Positions 1 to 8,455 of a stretch of 64,000 nt of DNA are shown here, in pieces. Source of the stretch: Streptomyces asoensis. GTDB taxonomy: Bacteria; Actinomycetota; Actinomycetes; Streptomycetales; Streptomycetaceae. A program made the translations under genes and the position numbers. The notes under the pieces are model-generated. The model saw nothing but the letters and a program-made list of their open reading frames with translations, did no database searches and had not been told where the DNA came from. The stretch is from contig NZ_CP049838.1 in NCBI RefSeq assembly GCF_013085465.1, positions 8,308,001 to 8,372,000 on the forward strand. The letters run 5' to 3'. Each line of letters opens with the position of its first letter. Position 1 is the stretch's first letter.

Positions 1-2
1 TC

Positions 3-530
3 GAGTACCCCTACGTCGTCGTGACGAGCCTCCAGCTGCGCCGGGTCGAGGGCGGCTGGGGCCTGCTCTCCATGATCCAGCTCACCACGGGTGTGGTCGC
101 CCCGCTGGGGTTCTTCTTCCCGCTCGCGATCCTCGCCGCCGCGGCCTACCGGCCGGGGCTCCACTCCGCCGACGTCCTGTCGGCGATGACCGACATGTTC
201 TGGCTCATGTTCGTGGGCAACGCCTGCATCTTCGTGCTCCAGGTCTGGTCGATCGGGTACGCGTCGTTCATCGACCACCGTGCCGAGCCGATCTTCCCGC
301 GCTGGTACGGCTGGCTCAGCATGCTGCTGGGGGTGCTCCTCATCCCGGGCGCCTTCGTCTTCCTCAACCAGACCGGGCCGCTGGCCTGGAACGGGCTGCT
401 CGCCTACGCGCTCCCCTCCGTCGCGTACTTCATCTGGAAGATCGCGACGCCGTGGGTGCTGCTCCAGGCGGTCAGGTCCGAGGAGAAGGAGATCGCCGAG
501 ACGGCCGAGGCCCGGCCGGTGACCGTCTAG
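3..530 (+). CDS. Membrane protein of unknown family, 5' end outside window
   Basis: The frame is open at the window edge, so the true start lies upstream; 175 codons are visible. Four hydrophobic stretches suggest membrane helices at about visible residues 28-54, 68-94, 106-130 and 135-160, followed by a charged Glu/Lys-rich tail that is probably cytoplasmic. I cannot name the family and see no catalytic motif. It converges on the first SDR gene across a strong hairpin, so it is probably unrelated to the catabolic cluster. Confidence 0.75.
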   Translation, partial: EYPYVVVTSLQLRRVEGGWGLLSMIQLTTGVVAPLGFFFPLAILAAAAYRPGLHSADVLSAMTDMFWLMFVGNACIFVLQVWSIGYASFIDHRAEPIFPRWYGWLSMLLGVLLIPGAFVFLNQTGPLAWNGLLAYALPSVAYFIWKIATPWVLLQAVRSEEKEIAETAEARPVTV

Positions 531-545
531 GACGGACGCGACGTC

Positions 546-587
546 GTCGGCCGTGCCCCGCGATCACTCTCGCGGGGCACGGCCGAC
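546..587. terminator. Bidirectional hairpin terminator
   Basis: Two perfect 17-base GC-rich arms (546-562 and 571-587) enclose an 8-base loop. It lies between convergent genes, so it can end transcription from both sides. There is no T-run, as is common in high-GC actinomycetes. Confidence 0.85.
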
Positions 588-601
588 TACGCGTCACGGG
601 G

Positions 602-1381
602 CTAGACCGAGAGCGCGAAACCGCCCGTGACGCGCAGCGTCTCCCCGGTGACGAAGGACGCCTTCGACGAGACCAGATGGAGCAGCGCGTCGACGATGTC
701 CTGCTCCCGGCCCTCCCGGTGGAGGATCTGCTCCCCGAGGACGCGGTCCGCCTCGGCGGGGGACAGTTCGGCCCGTACCGTGTCGGTGAGGATCAGGCCC
801 GGCGCGATCGCGTTGACCCTGATGCCGTCCGCGGCGAACTCGCGCGCGAAGGACACCGTCAGGCCCCGCACGGCGAGCTTGGACACGCCGTAGACGCTGC
901 GGTTCGCGTAGGCCGCCGACGACGAGATGTTGACGATGGAGGCGCCGGCGCGGCCCTTCATCGCCTCCCGGGCCGCGAGGGAGCAGATGACGACGCCCAT
1001 GACGTTGACGTCGAGCACCCGCCGTACCTTGGCGAGGCCCAGCTCGGTGAACGGCCTGTTGTAGGCGGCGTGCAGGCCGGCGTTGTTGACCAGGATGTCG
1101 AGTCCGCCGTGGCGTTCGGCGACCGCGCCGACGACCGCGCCGACCGCGCCCTCGTCGGCCACGTCACAGGCGACTCCCGTCACGCGGCCGCCCCGTGCGG
1201 TGAGTTCCGCCGCCGCCTCGGCCGCGGCGGCGCCGTCGATGTCGGCGAGCACGACCTGCGCGCCGAGCGCCGAGAGCGCCGCGCCGAACGCCTTGCCGAA
1301 GCCCCGGCCACCTCCCGTGACGAGGGCCACCTTGCCCTGGTGTGCGGTGTCTTCCGGCGTCAGAACCTTGTTGTCCGGCAT
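602..1381 (-). CDS. SDR family NAD(P)-dependent oxidoreductase
   Basis: Classical short-chain dehydrogenase of 259 residues that oxidises or reduces an alcohol/ketone pair. The cofactor-binding TGGGRGFG motif is at residues 22-29, NNAG at 99-102, the serine in NISSS near 153, and the YGVSK catalytic pair is Tyr164/Lys168. The GAGG ribosome binding site overlaps the stop region of the upstream SDR gene 7 bases away, so the two are co-transcribed. The SDR-SDR-acyl-CoA dehydrogenase order suggests a hydroxyacyl-CoA or ring-alcohol substrate, but the sequence does not show which. Confidence 0.9.
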   Translation of the reverse strand: MPDNKVLTPEDTAHQGKVALVTGGGRGFGKAFGAALSALGAQVVLADIDGAAAAEAAAELTARGGRVTGVACDVADEGAVGAVVGAVAERHGGLDILVNNAGLHAAYNRPFTELGLAKVRRVLDVNVMGVVICSLAAREAMKGRAGASIVNISSSAAYANRSVYGVSKLAVRGLTVSFAREFAADGIRVNAIAPGLILTDTVRAELSPAEADRVLGEQILHREGREQDIVDALLHLVSSKASFVTGETLRVTGGFALSV

Positions 1382-1388
1382 CAGAACC

Positions 1389-2159
1389 TCACTTCGGGCC
1401 GAACCGCTGGCCCGCGTCCAGACGCAGGCACTGGCCGTTCAGCATGGGGTTGTCGACGATCGCCAGGGCGAGCTTGGCGTACTCCTCGGGGCGGCCCGGG
1501 CGCCGGGGGAACGCGGCGTCCCGCACCAGCGCGGCCAGCGTCTCGGCGGGGATCCGCTCGGTGGCGCCGGTCTCGAACAGGCTGGGCGCGATGGCGACGA
1601 CGCGGATGCCGAGCGAGCCGAGGTCGCGGGCCATGGTGAGGCTCATCGCGGCGATCGCCGCCTTGGCGGCCGAGTAGGCGACCTGGCCGATCTGCCCCTC
1701 GAAGGCGGCGATCGACGACGTGTTGACGATGACGCCGCGTTCGCCGGTGGTCTCCGGGTCCTCGGGCTCGTTGCGGCTCATGTGCGCGGCGGCCAGCCGA
1801 CTGATGTTGAAGGTGGCGACGGCGTTCAGGTCGAGCACCCGGCGGAAGGTCTCCAGGTCGTGCGGACCGTCCTTGCCGAGCGTGCGCCGTACGCTGCCGC
1901 CGCCGGCGGTGGTGACCGACACATGCAGCCCGCCGAGGGCCGTCACGGCGGCGTCCAGCGCGCTCCCGGTCGCCTCGAAGTCGGTCACGTCGACAGGGTG
2001 GAAGCTCCCGCCGAGCGCGGCGGCGACCTCCTCGCCCGCCGATGCCGGGCGGTCCAGCACGGCGACGTCGGCGCCGCGGGCCGCGAGCAGCTCGGCGGTG
2101 GCCCGGCCCATGCCGGAGGCGCCGCCGAACACCACGGCCTTCTTGCCCTTGATCTCCAT
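1389..2159 (-). CDS. SDR oxidoreductase, HSD10 / 3-hydroxyacyl-CoA dehydrogenase type-2 like
   Basis: A 256-residue SDR with GGASGMG at residues 12-18, Ser148/149, Tyr162 and Lys166. The segment AAFEGQIGQVAYSAAK is typical of the type II 3-hydroxyacyl-CoA dehydrogenase (HSD10) group, and the usual NNAG is replaced by TTAG. Members oxidise 3-hydroxyacyl-CoA and some hydroxysteroids. It starts at ATG after GAAGGG and lies 23 bases downstream of an acyl-CoA dehydrogenase gene, which supports a beta-oxidation role. A second HSD10-like gene is at 29712. The assignment to hydroxyacyl-CoA is family-based. Confidence 0.88.
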   Translation of the reverse strand: MEIKGKKAVVFGGASGMGRATAELLAARGADVAVLDRPASAGEEVAAALGGSFHPVDVTDFEATGSALDAAVTALGGLHVSVTTAGGGSVRRTLGKDGPHDLETFRRVLDLNAVATFNISRLAAAHMSRNEPEDPETTGERGVIVNTSSIAAFEGQIGQVAYSAAKAAIAAMSLTMARDLGSLGIRVVAIAPSLFETGATERIPAETLAALVRDAAFPRRPGRPEEYAKLALAIVDNPMLNGQCLRLDAGQRFGPK

Positions 2160-2182
2160 CGGGAACCCTTCGGATCGTCGGC

Positions 2183-3307
2183 TCAGGCGGACGCGGGCGA
2201 CCGCCGCAGGAGGGTGCACAGCCGGTCGCGGTGCACGGCGGCGTCGCCGTACAGCACGCTGTCGGCCCTGGCCCGGCGCAGGTGGAGGTGCAGGTCGTGC
2301 TCCCAGGTGAAGCCGATGCCGCCGTGCAGCTGGAGTGCCCGGGCCGCGACCTCGCCGGTCCCGGCCGCGGTGTACGAGGCGGCGGCGCAGGCCGCTCGGG
2401 CGGCGTCGTCGGCACCCGCGTCGGCGGCCATCGCCGCGTAGGACGTGGCGGCGCGGGTGCCGTGCACCAGCAGCGCCATGTCGGCGCACGCGTGCTTGAC
2501 GGCCTGGAACGTCCCGATCGGCCGGCCGAACTGCACGCGCGCCTTGGTGTGTTCGACGGTGAGCTCCAGCATCCGCTCCATCACCCCGAGGGCGTCGGCG
2601 CACCGCAGCACCGACGCCTCGTCGAGCAGCCGCTGGATCTCCGTCGGTCCGCCGACGAGACGGTGTGCGGACGGCACCCGTACGCCCTCGAGCCGGACCT
2701 CGTGGAACGATCGGGTCAGGTCCAGGGTTTGCTGCCGTCGGACGGCGACGCCGGGGGCCGACCGGTCCACGAGGAACGACGCGGGGACCCCGTCGTGGCG
2801 TGCGGTGACGAGAAGCCAGCGGGCGCCGCCCGCGTCCTGCACCGCCGTCTTGACCCCGTCGAGGACGATCGCGTCCCGGTCGGCGCGGGCGGTGGCGCGG
2901 ATCCCGTCGAGGGACCACGGGGCCCGTGGTTCGGCGAAGGCCCAGGTGGCCCAGCCCGATCCCGCGGCGAGCGCGGGCAGTACCGCGGCCCGCAGCTCGG
3001 GCGGCCCCGCGGCGGCCAGGGCCCGGCCGACGATCGCGGTGGGCGCGAACGGACCCCGCCCGAGCGCGCGCCCCATCTCCTGGGCGACGAGCGCGAGTTC
3101 CACCAGGCCCTGGCCGGCGCCGCCGTACTCCTCGGGCAGGCCCAGGCCGGGCCAGCCGAGGCCGGCCGTCAGCCGCCACACCTCGGGATCGACGTCTTCG
3201 TCGCGATCCGTCCAGGCCCGTACGTGTTCGATCGGGGCCCGGTCCGACAGCAGCTCGCGTGAGGCCGCGCGCAGCATGCCCTGCTCCTCGCTGAGCTCGA
3301 AGTCCAC
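2183..3307 (-). CDS. Acyl-CoA dehydrogenase family protein
   Basis: FAD-dependent acyl-CoA dehydrogenase of 374 residues, introducing an alpha-beta double bond into an acyl-CoA. I chose the GTG that gives the canonical N-terminus MDFELSEEQ; a TTG one codon upstream (better spaced from AGAGG) and a longer start near 3379 are possible. The FAD/dimer motif ARVQFGRPIGTFQAVKH and the C-terminal LHGGIGFTWEHDLHLHLRRA are clear. The C-terminal active-site region lacks the E-G-T signature, as in one subunit type of the actinobacterial steroid FadE heterotetramers, so it may need a partner. Confidence 0.9.
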   Translation of the reverse strand: MDFELSEEQGMLRAASRELLSDRAPIEHVRAWTDRDEDVDPEVWRLTAGLGWPGLGLPEEYGGAGQGLVELALVAQEMGRALGRGPFAPTAIVGRALAAAGPPELRAAVLPALAAGSGWATWAFAEPRAPWSLDGIRATARADRDAIVLDGVKTAVQDAGGARWLLVTARHDGVPASFLVDRSAPGVAVRRQQTLDLTRSFHEVRLEGVRVPSAHRLVGGPTEIQRLLDEASVLRCADALGVMERMLELTVEHTKARVQFGRPIGTFQAVKHACADMALLVHGTRAATSYAAMAADAGADDAARAACAAASYTAAGTGEVAARALQLHGGIGFTWEHDLHLHLRRARADSVLYGDAAVHRDRLCTLLRRSPASA

Positions 3308-3384
3308 CAAGGTAAGGTATCCTCTATTGCTCGCTTGGTCGAGACGCCTGGCTGATTTGGCAGGTGGTTCGGCCGTCATTCTCA

Positions 3385-3401
3385 ATTTAAGTACTCTGAA
3401 T
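3385..3401. promoter_or_regulatory. Class 1 palindrome upstream of acyl-CoA dehydrogenase
   Basis: ATTTAAGTACTCTGAAT is an AT-rich island in GC-rich DNA and an imperfect inverted repeat centred on AGTACT. It lies about 80 bases upstream of the leftward dehydrogenase start and matches the motif found before many operons in this window. Likely operator and/or -10 region. Confidence 0.55.
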
Positions 3402-3425
3402 CAAGGACTGGTCGCGGTCGGGTGC

Positions 3426-4904
3426 TCAGCGGGCGGCCCAGCTGACCGTCTTGGTCTGGAGATACTCGTCCAGTCCGAACTCGCCCCACTCCCGGCCGAG
3501 TCCGCTCTGCTTGTATCCGCCGAACGCGGCTCGCGGGTTCACCCCGGCGCTGCCGCCGTTGATCGTCACACCGCCGGCCCGGATGCGGGACGCGATCTCG
3601 TACGCGGCCGCGGTGTCGGCGCTCCAGACGGCGCCCGCGAGGCCGTACGGGCTGTCGTTCGCGATCCGCACCGCCTCCTCGTCCGTGGCGAACGGGATGA
3701 CGACGCCGACCGGTCCGAAGAACTCCGTACGCGCGACGGTCATGTCGTTGCCGACGTCGGCGAAGAGGGTCGGTTCCACGAACCAGCCCCGGTCGAGGCC
3801 GGCCGGACGTCCGCCGCCGTGGACGAGGCGCGCCCCCTCCTCCTCGCCGACCCGGATCAACTTCTCGACCCTGTCCCGCTGCGCTTCGCTGATCAGCGGC
3901 CCCATGGTGGTGGCCGGGTCGGCCGGATCGCCGACCCTGACCTCGGCGAGGGCGGAACTCAGCCGGGCGACGAACTCGTCGTGCACGGACTCGTGCACGA
4001 GCGTGCGGGTCAGCAGGGAACAGCCCTGTCCGGCGTGGGTGGTGATACCGGAGAGCGCGGAGCGGACCGCGCCGCCGAGGTCGCCGTCGGCGCGGACGAG
4101 GTTGGCCGACTTGCCGCCGAGTTCGAGGACGACCTTCTTCAGGGAGGCGGCGGCCTGGGTGTAGACCATGCGTCCGACGGTGTCCGACCCGGTGAAGCTC
4201 ACGAGGTCCACCATGGGGTGGGTGGTCAGCTCGCGGCCTGCCTCGACATCGCCGGTGACGATGTTCAGCACGCCCGGCGGCAGTCCGGCGGCGTCCGCGA
4301 AGTCGCCGATCAGCAGGGACTCCAGGGGAGTGGCGGGCGCCGGTTTCAGTACGGCGGTGCAGCCCGCCGCGAGCGCCGGGATCACCTTCATCATGCTGAG
4401 GAAGAACGGGAAGTTGTAGGCGGAGATCAGGGCGCACACGCCGAACGCCTCGCGGCGCAGCACCCCTTGGGAGATGCCGACGCCCGGCGCGATCGTCGCG
4501 TCCATCGGGCGCTCCCAGGCGAAGGCCGGGATCACCCGCTCGGCCATGTCGCGCAGATGCGTCACCGGGACCCGGGTCTGAAGGGTCTCGGCCAGGGCGC
4601 GGACCGAGCCCGCCTCGGCCATGTTGACGGCCACGAGTTCGGGCAGTCTGCGTTCCATCTCGTCGGCCATGCGCAGCAGGACGGCGGCCCGTTCCGCGGG
4701 CCTCAGTCGCGGCCAGGGGCCCTCGTCGAAGGCGCGCCGGGCCGCTTCGACGGCTTCGCGTACGTCCGCGGGCGACGAGCCCGGGACCTCCGCGACCGTC
4801 TCCTCCGTCGCCGGGTTGCGGACGAGTATCGGGGTGTCAGACCGGCCCTCGGTCCGGCGCCCGTCGATGTAGAGCCGCGAAGAGAACGAGTACGCCGTCG
4901 CCAT
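3426..4904 (-). CDS. Aldehyde dehydrogenase family protein
   Basis: NAD(P)-dependent aldehyde dehydrogenase of 492 residues, the normal family length. Visible elements are Asn164 in SAYNFPF, Lys187 in LKPAPATP, FTGSDTVGR near 238-245, the general base Glu261 in ELGGKS and the nucleophile Cys295 in GQGCS. It starts at ATG with AGGAG seven bases upstream. It probably oxidises an aldehyde made by P450, alcohol dehydrogenase or retro-aldol chemistry encoded nearby. A class 1 palindrome lies in its leader, so it appears to have its own promoter. Confidence 0.93.
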   Translation of the reverse strand: MATAYSFSSRLYIDGRRTEGRSDTPILVRNPATEETVAEVPGSSPADVREAVEAARRAFDEGPWPRLRPAERAAVLLRMADEMERRLPELVAVNMAEAGSVRALAETLQTRVPVTHLRDMAERVIPAFAWERPMDATIAPGVGISQGVLRREAFGVCALISAYNFPFFLSMMKVIPALAAGCTAVLKPAPATPLESLLIGDFADAAGLPPGVLNIVTGDVEAGRELTTHPMVDLVSFTGSDTVGRMVYTQAAASLKKVVLELGGKSANLVRADGDLGGAVRSALSGITTHAGQGCSLLTRTLVHESVHDEFVARLSSALAEVRVGDPADPATTMGPLISEAQRDRVEKLIRVGEEEGARLVHGGGRPAGLDRGWFVEPTLFADVGNDMTVARTEFFGPVGVVIPFATDEEAVRIANDSPYGLAGAVWSADTAAAYEIASRIRAGGVTINGGSAGVNPRAAFGGYKQSGLGREWGEFGLDEYLQTKTVSWAAR

Positions 4905-4936
4905 GTGTCGTCTCCTGATCGCCTACGGACGCATTC

Positions 4937-4953
4937 ATTTGAGTGTACTGAAT
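4937..4953. promoter_or_regulatory. Class 1 palindrome upstream of aldehyde dehydrogenase
   Basis: ATTTGAGTGTACTGAAT is the most symmetrical example of the class 1 motif, with ATTnnAGT / ACTnnAAT arms. It sits 33 bases upstream of the aldehyde dehydrogenase start codon, in the expected place for an operator overlapping the promoter. Confidence 0.6.
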
Positions 4954-5033
4954 TATGGCTACGGCAGAAGAGGGAGAGTGTCATCGGCTTTGCGTCAGCG
5001 TTCTGTCAGGTTTCGGCGCTGTGGGCGGTCGAT

Positions 5034-5051
5034 GATTCCGTATGCTGAATC
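5034..5051. promoter_or_regulatory. Class 1-like palindrome upstream of amidohydrolase
   Basis: GATTCCGTATGCTGAATC has perfect GATTC/GAATC arms around CGTATGCT. It precedes the rightward amidohydrolase gene by about 90 bases and immediately adjoins a class 2 site, suggesting dual control. Confidence 0.5.
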
Positions 5052-5054
5052 ATT

Positions 5055-5079
5055 GACTGGACCGGTCGGTACAGCTAAC
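5055..5079. promoter_or_regulatory. Class 2 operator-like site upstream of amidohydrolase
   Basis: The site contains GACCGGTC followed by GGTAC, the same core found upstream of the BVMO, CMD, SnoaL, cyclase and E1 genes at 46-57 kb. The symmetric GACCGGTC core fits a TetR-type operator. Confidence 0.5.
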
Positions 5080-5141
5080 TTCGGCACCATCCGCGGGGTG
5101 GGTTCAGCAGCGAACGACGAGGTTCGAAAGAGGTACCGCCT

Positions 5142-6416
5142 GTGTTCAAGGAATTTGTCGTGTCCGGTGATTCGCACATCATCGAGCCGGTCGATCTCTT
5201 CAAGACCCGGCTGCCCAAGCAGCTCAGGGAACGGGCCCTCTGGGAAGAGGAATTCACGCTCGACGAGCCGATCGTCGACGGCGGGCACACCGAGTTCAAG
5301 AAACTGCACACCATCGGCTACGACGGCTGGACCATCTCCAAGTACCGGCAGTTCGGCGGGCAGACCCCGGACGGCGAGCCGCAGCACATCATCCGGGACA
5401 TGGACCTCGACGGCGTCGACGCCTCGGTGATGTTCCCCAACCTCTCCCTGTTCGTGCTGTTCACCGACGACCACGAGCTGTCGATGGCGCACGCGCGCGT
5501 CTGGAACGACTACATCGCCGAGCGATTCCTCCAGTACAAGAACCGGCTCCGCCCGACAGCGGCGATCCCCGTCACGGACATTCCCGAGGCCATCGCCGAG
5601 ATCGAGCGGTGCGCGCGCCTCGGGCTGGGCGCGATCCTGATCCCGGAGACCCCGCCCGTGCCGTACGCGTCGCGGACGTACGACCCGTTGTGGGCGGCCG
5701 CCCAGGCGAACGGGATGCCGGTGTTCATCCACGTCGCCACCGGCGGGGTGAAGACGAAGGAGAGCACCTCGGAGACGGCGCTGACCGTCCGGAGCATGAT
5801 GACGGCCGTCAACATGGGCAAGGGACAGTTGACCGACGACATGGTGTCGGGCCGGCTCCAGAATTCCGCCGCCGGTTTCTCCAGCCCGCAGCGCATCATC
5901 GCCGACCTCGTCGGCGGCGGCGTCTGTGAGCGGTTCCCCGGACTGCACTTCAACCTGATCGAGTTCAGCGCCGGCTGGCTGGTCTCCTACATGGGCTTCA
6001 TGGACAAGTCCTTCCGGACGGGCATCGGCCAGGACCCGGACTGGTGGCTCGGCTTCTGGGACGACAGCCGCTCGCCGAAGGAACAGCCCGCCATGGGGCG
6101 GCTGTTCACCATCAACGGAAAGTGGCCCTACCCGCTCAAGCCCAGCGAGTACATACGGCGCCAGATCCACGTCCAGTTCGCGGACGACCCGACCGCCGTC
6201 AAGGCCCGCCACATCACCGGCGTCTCGACGGTCATGTGGGGCAACGACTACCCCCATGCCGAGGGCACCTTCCGCAGCAGCGCCGAGTGCATCGCGGACA
6301 ACTTCGACGACACCGTCTCCGACGAGGACCGCGCGGCCATCCTGGGCGGCACCCTCGCCGGCGTCGTGCGCTTCGACACCAGCAGGAAGCTCGCCCCCGT
6401 CACCGAGGACGCCTGA
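5142..6416 (+). CDS. Amidohydrolase family protein (ACMSD-like fold)
   Basis: Metal-dependent hydrolase or decarboxylase of the amidohydrolase-2 group, 424 residues. Likely metal ligands are the DSH near the N-terminus (Asp10, His12), His197 in VFIHVA and Asp369 in WGNDYPHAE. Members act on C-C or C-O bonds of ring-derived carboxylates. It begins at GTG with AGAGG upstream. It is transcribed alone, away from the leftward aldehyde dehydrogenase. A paralogue with the same architecture is at 33695. The substrate cannot be told from sequence. Confidence 0.88.
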   Translation: MFKEFVVSGDSHIIEPVDLFKTRLPKQLRERALWEEEFTLDEPIVDGGHTEFKKLHTIGYDGWTISKYRQFGGQTPDGEPQHIIRDMDLDGVDASVMFPNLSLFVLFTDDHELSMAHARVWNDYIAERFLQYKNRLRPTAAIPVTDIPEAIAEIERCARLGLGAILIPETPPVPYASRTYDPLWAAAQANGMPVFIHVATGGVKTKESTSETALTVRSMMTAVNMGKGQLTDDMVSGRLQNSAAGFSSPQRIIADLVGGGVCERFPGLHFNLIEFSAGWLVSYMGFMDKSFRTGIGQDPDWWLGFWDDSRSPKEQPAMGRLFTINGKWPYPLKPSEYIRRQIHVQFADDPTAVKARHITGVSTVMWGNDYPHAEGTFRSSAECIADNFDDTVSDEDRAAILGGTLAGVVRFDTSRKLAPVTEDA

Positions 6417-6430
6417 CCGCGACCGGGCCG

Positions 6431-6470
6431 CGCACCGGTTCCGGAGCGAGACCGCTCAGGGGCCGGTGCG
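6431..6470. terminator. Hairpin between convergent genes
   Basis: The 8-base arms CGCACCGG and CCGGTGCG lie between the amidohydrolase and LLM stop codons. The loop is long (24 bases), so this is a moderate candidate terminator. Confidence 0.45.
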
Positions 6471-6480
6471 TCGCGCGGAG

Positions 6481-7506
6481 TCAGGCCGGATCCGGTACGG
6501 CGCCCACCAGGGCCAGGGCGGCCCGGGCGTACGCGGCCCGGCGCCCGCGGCCCACCATGAAACTCGGCGGTGCGAAGTAGCCGACGTCGCGGGGGAGCGA
6601 ACCGGCGCGGCGCGCGAGGGCGTCCTTCGCGTCGGCGGTCGTCCCGCAGACGGCGATCCCGGTGAGCATCTCGTCGGTCACCGCCCGCGCCATGCCGGCG
6701 GTGTCCCCGGCCCGGAACGCCGCCCTCACCCGGGCGACCGGCTCCTCCCAGCCGTGATGGGCGACGAACGGGTCGTACGTCCTGACGGTGAGGTAGAAGG
6801 CGATCATCCGCCGGGCGTCGGCGACGGCGCGTTCGGGTGCGGCGTCGTCGACCGCCGTGATGATCCAGCCGTGTTCCAGCGGACGTGTGCCGGCCCGGCC
6901 CCCGTCGGCCCGGTCCCCGTCGGCCGCGCCGGCGGCGACCGAGGGGCGTACGACCTCGTTCCACCAGGAGCCGGTGAACAGCCCGTGCCCGACGACTCCG
7001 TCGGCGACCCGGCCCGCGGTGGCGGCCATACGGGTGTTGAACGCGGCGAGCAGCACGGGGATGTCCAGCCGGCCGAGCACCGGGGCGCGGACGTCGGCGT
7101 CGAGTGCGTAGAACTCGCCGGAGTAGCGGACCCGGTCGCCGTTCTCCGCGTGCAGCCAGGCCCGTACGGCACCGACGGTCTCGGCGATCCTGGCCACCGG
7201 ACGTTCGGCGGGCACGCCCAGCCAGTCCCGGTTGATCCGGAACGCCGCGCTGCCCAGGCCGAGGAACAGCCGGCCCGGCGCCTGGGCGTGCAACTGGCGC
7301 AGGGCGGTGGCGTGCGCGTAGGGGGTGCGGGCGAACGCGTAGGCGATGGCGGGGCCCGCCAGGGCGTGTTCGGTGTTCGCCACGACATCGGCCACGGTGA
7401 GATAGGCGTCGTGGTCGGCGAACTCCCCGGCGCAGAAGGCGCCGACGCCCGCCTGCTCCGCCTCCCGTCCGACGTCCCGGCCGGGCCAGGGCATGCCGAA
7501 CCGCAT
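6481..7506 (-). CDS. LLM class flavin- or F420-dependent oxidoreductase
   Basis: Luciferase-like monooxygenase fold protein of 341 residues. The N-terminus MRFGMPWPG, the internal PGRLFLGLGSAAFRINRDW segment and the C-terminal plan match actinobacterial LLM oxidoreductases annotated as F420-dependent. Family members use F420 or FMN for hydride transfer or monooxygenation; the cofactor cannot be fixed here. A strong GGGAGG precedes the ATG, and a class 1 palindrome lies about 40 bases upstream, so it has its own promoter although the crotonase gene just upstream runs the same way. Confidence 0.82.
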   Translation of the reverse strand: MRFGMPWPGRDVGREAEQAGVGAFCAGEFADHDAYLTVADVVANTEHALAGPAIAYAFARTPYAHATALRQLHAQAPGRLFLGLGSAAFRINRDWLGVPAERPVARIAETVGAVRAWLHAENGDRVRYSGEFYALDADVRAPVLGRLDIPVLLAAFNTRMAATAGRVADGVVGHGLFTGSWWNEVVRPSVAAGAADGDRADGGRAGTRPLEHGWIITAVDDAAPERAVADARRMIAFYLTVRTYDPFVAHHGWEEPVARVRAAFRAGDTAGMARAVTDEMLTGIAVCGTTADAKDALARRAGSLPRDVGYFAPPSFMVGRGRRAAYARAALALVGAVPDPA

Positions 7507-7542
7507 GAGAGCCTCCCGTTGGATGCCTGAAGCTGGATACCT

Positions 7543-7563
7543 CTAAAAAGTACACTTATTTAG
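7543..7563. promoter_or_regulatory. Class 1 palindrome upstream of LLM gene
   Basis: An AT-rich site with CTAAAAAGT and ACACTTATTTAG halves, nearly symmetric around GTACAC. It is the only AT-rich segment between the crotonase and LLM genes, and fits the leftward LLM promoter. Confidence 0.55.
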
Positions 7564-7580
7564 GAGAGGCTAGGGGAGGG

Positions 7581-8354
7581 TCAGCGCAGTGTCCACCGCC
7601 CCCGGGGAACCGCGGAGCGGTCGACCCCGGCCTTCCCGGCCGGGTTTCCGATCTGGGTGTACGACAGGCCGGTGCGCAGTGCCTGGGTGCGGGTCGAGTC
7701 GAGGGACTCCCAGATCGCCCGCACGGTGCCCTGGATCGCGGCGGGCGGTTTGGCGGCGATGAGGCGCGCGATCTCGTCGGCCCGGTCCCACAGTTCCTCG
7801 CCCGGCAGCACCTCGCTGACCAGGCCGATCTGGAGGGCACGGGCGGCCGACACGCGCTCGTCCAGGCCGAGCAGGGCGATGCGCAGCGCCTCGCCGAGCG
7901 GGATGCGCCGGGCGAGGCCGATCGGTTCCAGGGCCGCGGTGAGTCCGTAGCTGACATGCGGGTCGAAGAACGTGGCGTCCTGTGAACAGATCATGATGTC
8001 GGCCTCGTTGAGCCAGTAGAAGGCGCCGCCGGCGGCCATCCCGTGCACGGCGCACACCAGGGGTTTCCACACCTGGTTCAGCTTCGGTGAGAGGTACTCC
8101 CCGGGATCGGTCTGCGACCAGACGTTGGCGTGGCGGTCGATCCCCTCCTTGACGTCCATGCCCGTGCAGAACGCCCGGTCACCGGCGCCGCGCAACACGA
8201 CGACCCGTATGTCGTCGTCGGTCCTGACGGTGTGCCAGAGGGCGGCGAAGTCCTCCAGCATCTGCTGGTTGAAGCCGTTCATGACCTCGGGCCGGTTGAG
8301 GGTGACCGTGGCGACGTGGCCGGCCACCTCGAACAGGACGGTCTTGAGTTCCAT
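7581..8354 (-). CDS. Crotonase superfamily protein lacking both hydratase glutamates
   Basis: Enoyl-CoA hydratase/isomerase fold, 257 residues, starting at ATG with GGAG 7 bases upstream. The oxyanion-hole segments are present (AFCTGMDVKEG near 61-71, GMAAGGAF near 105-112). The two glutamates of true enoyl-CoA hydratases are replaced: the position in GGxxE is Tyr113 and that in GxPE is His133 (FFDPHV). It is therefore unlikely to be a simple hydratase and may catalyse isomerisation, C-C bond hydrolysis or another CoA-enolate reaction. It shares a palindromic promoter with the rightward gene at 8456. Confidence 0.85.
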   Translation of the reverse strand: MELKTVLFEVAGHVATVTLNRPEVMNGFNQQMLEDFAALWHTVRTDDDIRVVVLRGAGDRAFCTGMDVKEGIDRHANVWSQTDPGEYLSPKLNQVWKPLVCAVHGMAAGGAFYWLNEADIMICSQDATFFDPHVSYGLTAALEPIGLARRIPLGEALRIALLGLDERVSAARALQIGLVSEVLPGEELWDRADEIARLIAAKPPAAIQGTVRAIWESLDSTRTQALRTGLSYTQIGNPAGKAGVDRSAVPRGRWTLR

Positions 8355-8383
8355 CCGACAGCTCCGTTCTCGACGCGATCGAG

Positions 8384-8403
8384 GAAAGTAGTATACTTTT
8401 CTC
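8384..8403. promoter_or_regulatory. Class 1 palindrome, divergent promoter
   Basis: GAAAGTAGTATACTTTTCTC contains AGTATACT, which reads TATACT on both strands and so can serve as -10 box in both directions. It lies 30 bases from the leftward crotonase start and 53 bases from the rightward small-protein start. Confidence 0.65.
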
Positions 8404-8455
8404 TGGTTGCTCGATGCCACTGATCGGTACCACGAGAGCCGCGGAGGACACTGCG

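Noticed and set aside
452..1639. 395-codon rightward open frame, and similar long frames opposite most genes
   Set aside because: High GC leaves antisense and shifted frames open. Their products are Arg/Gly/Ala-rich, without family motifs, and overlap well-supported genes.
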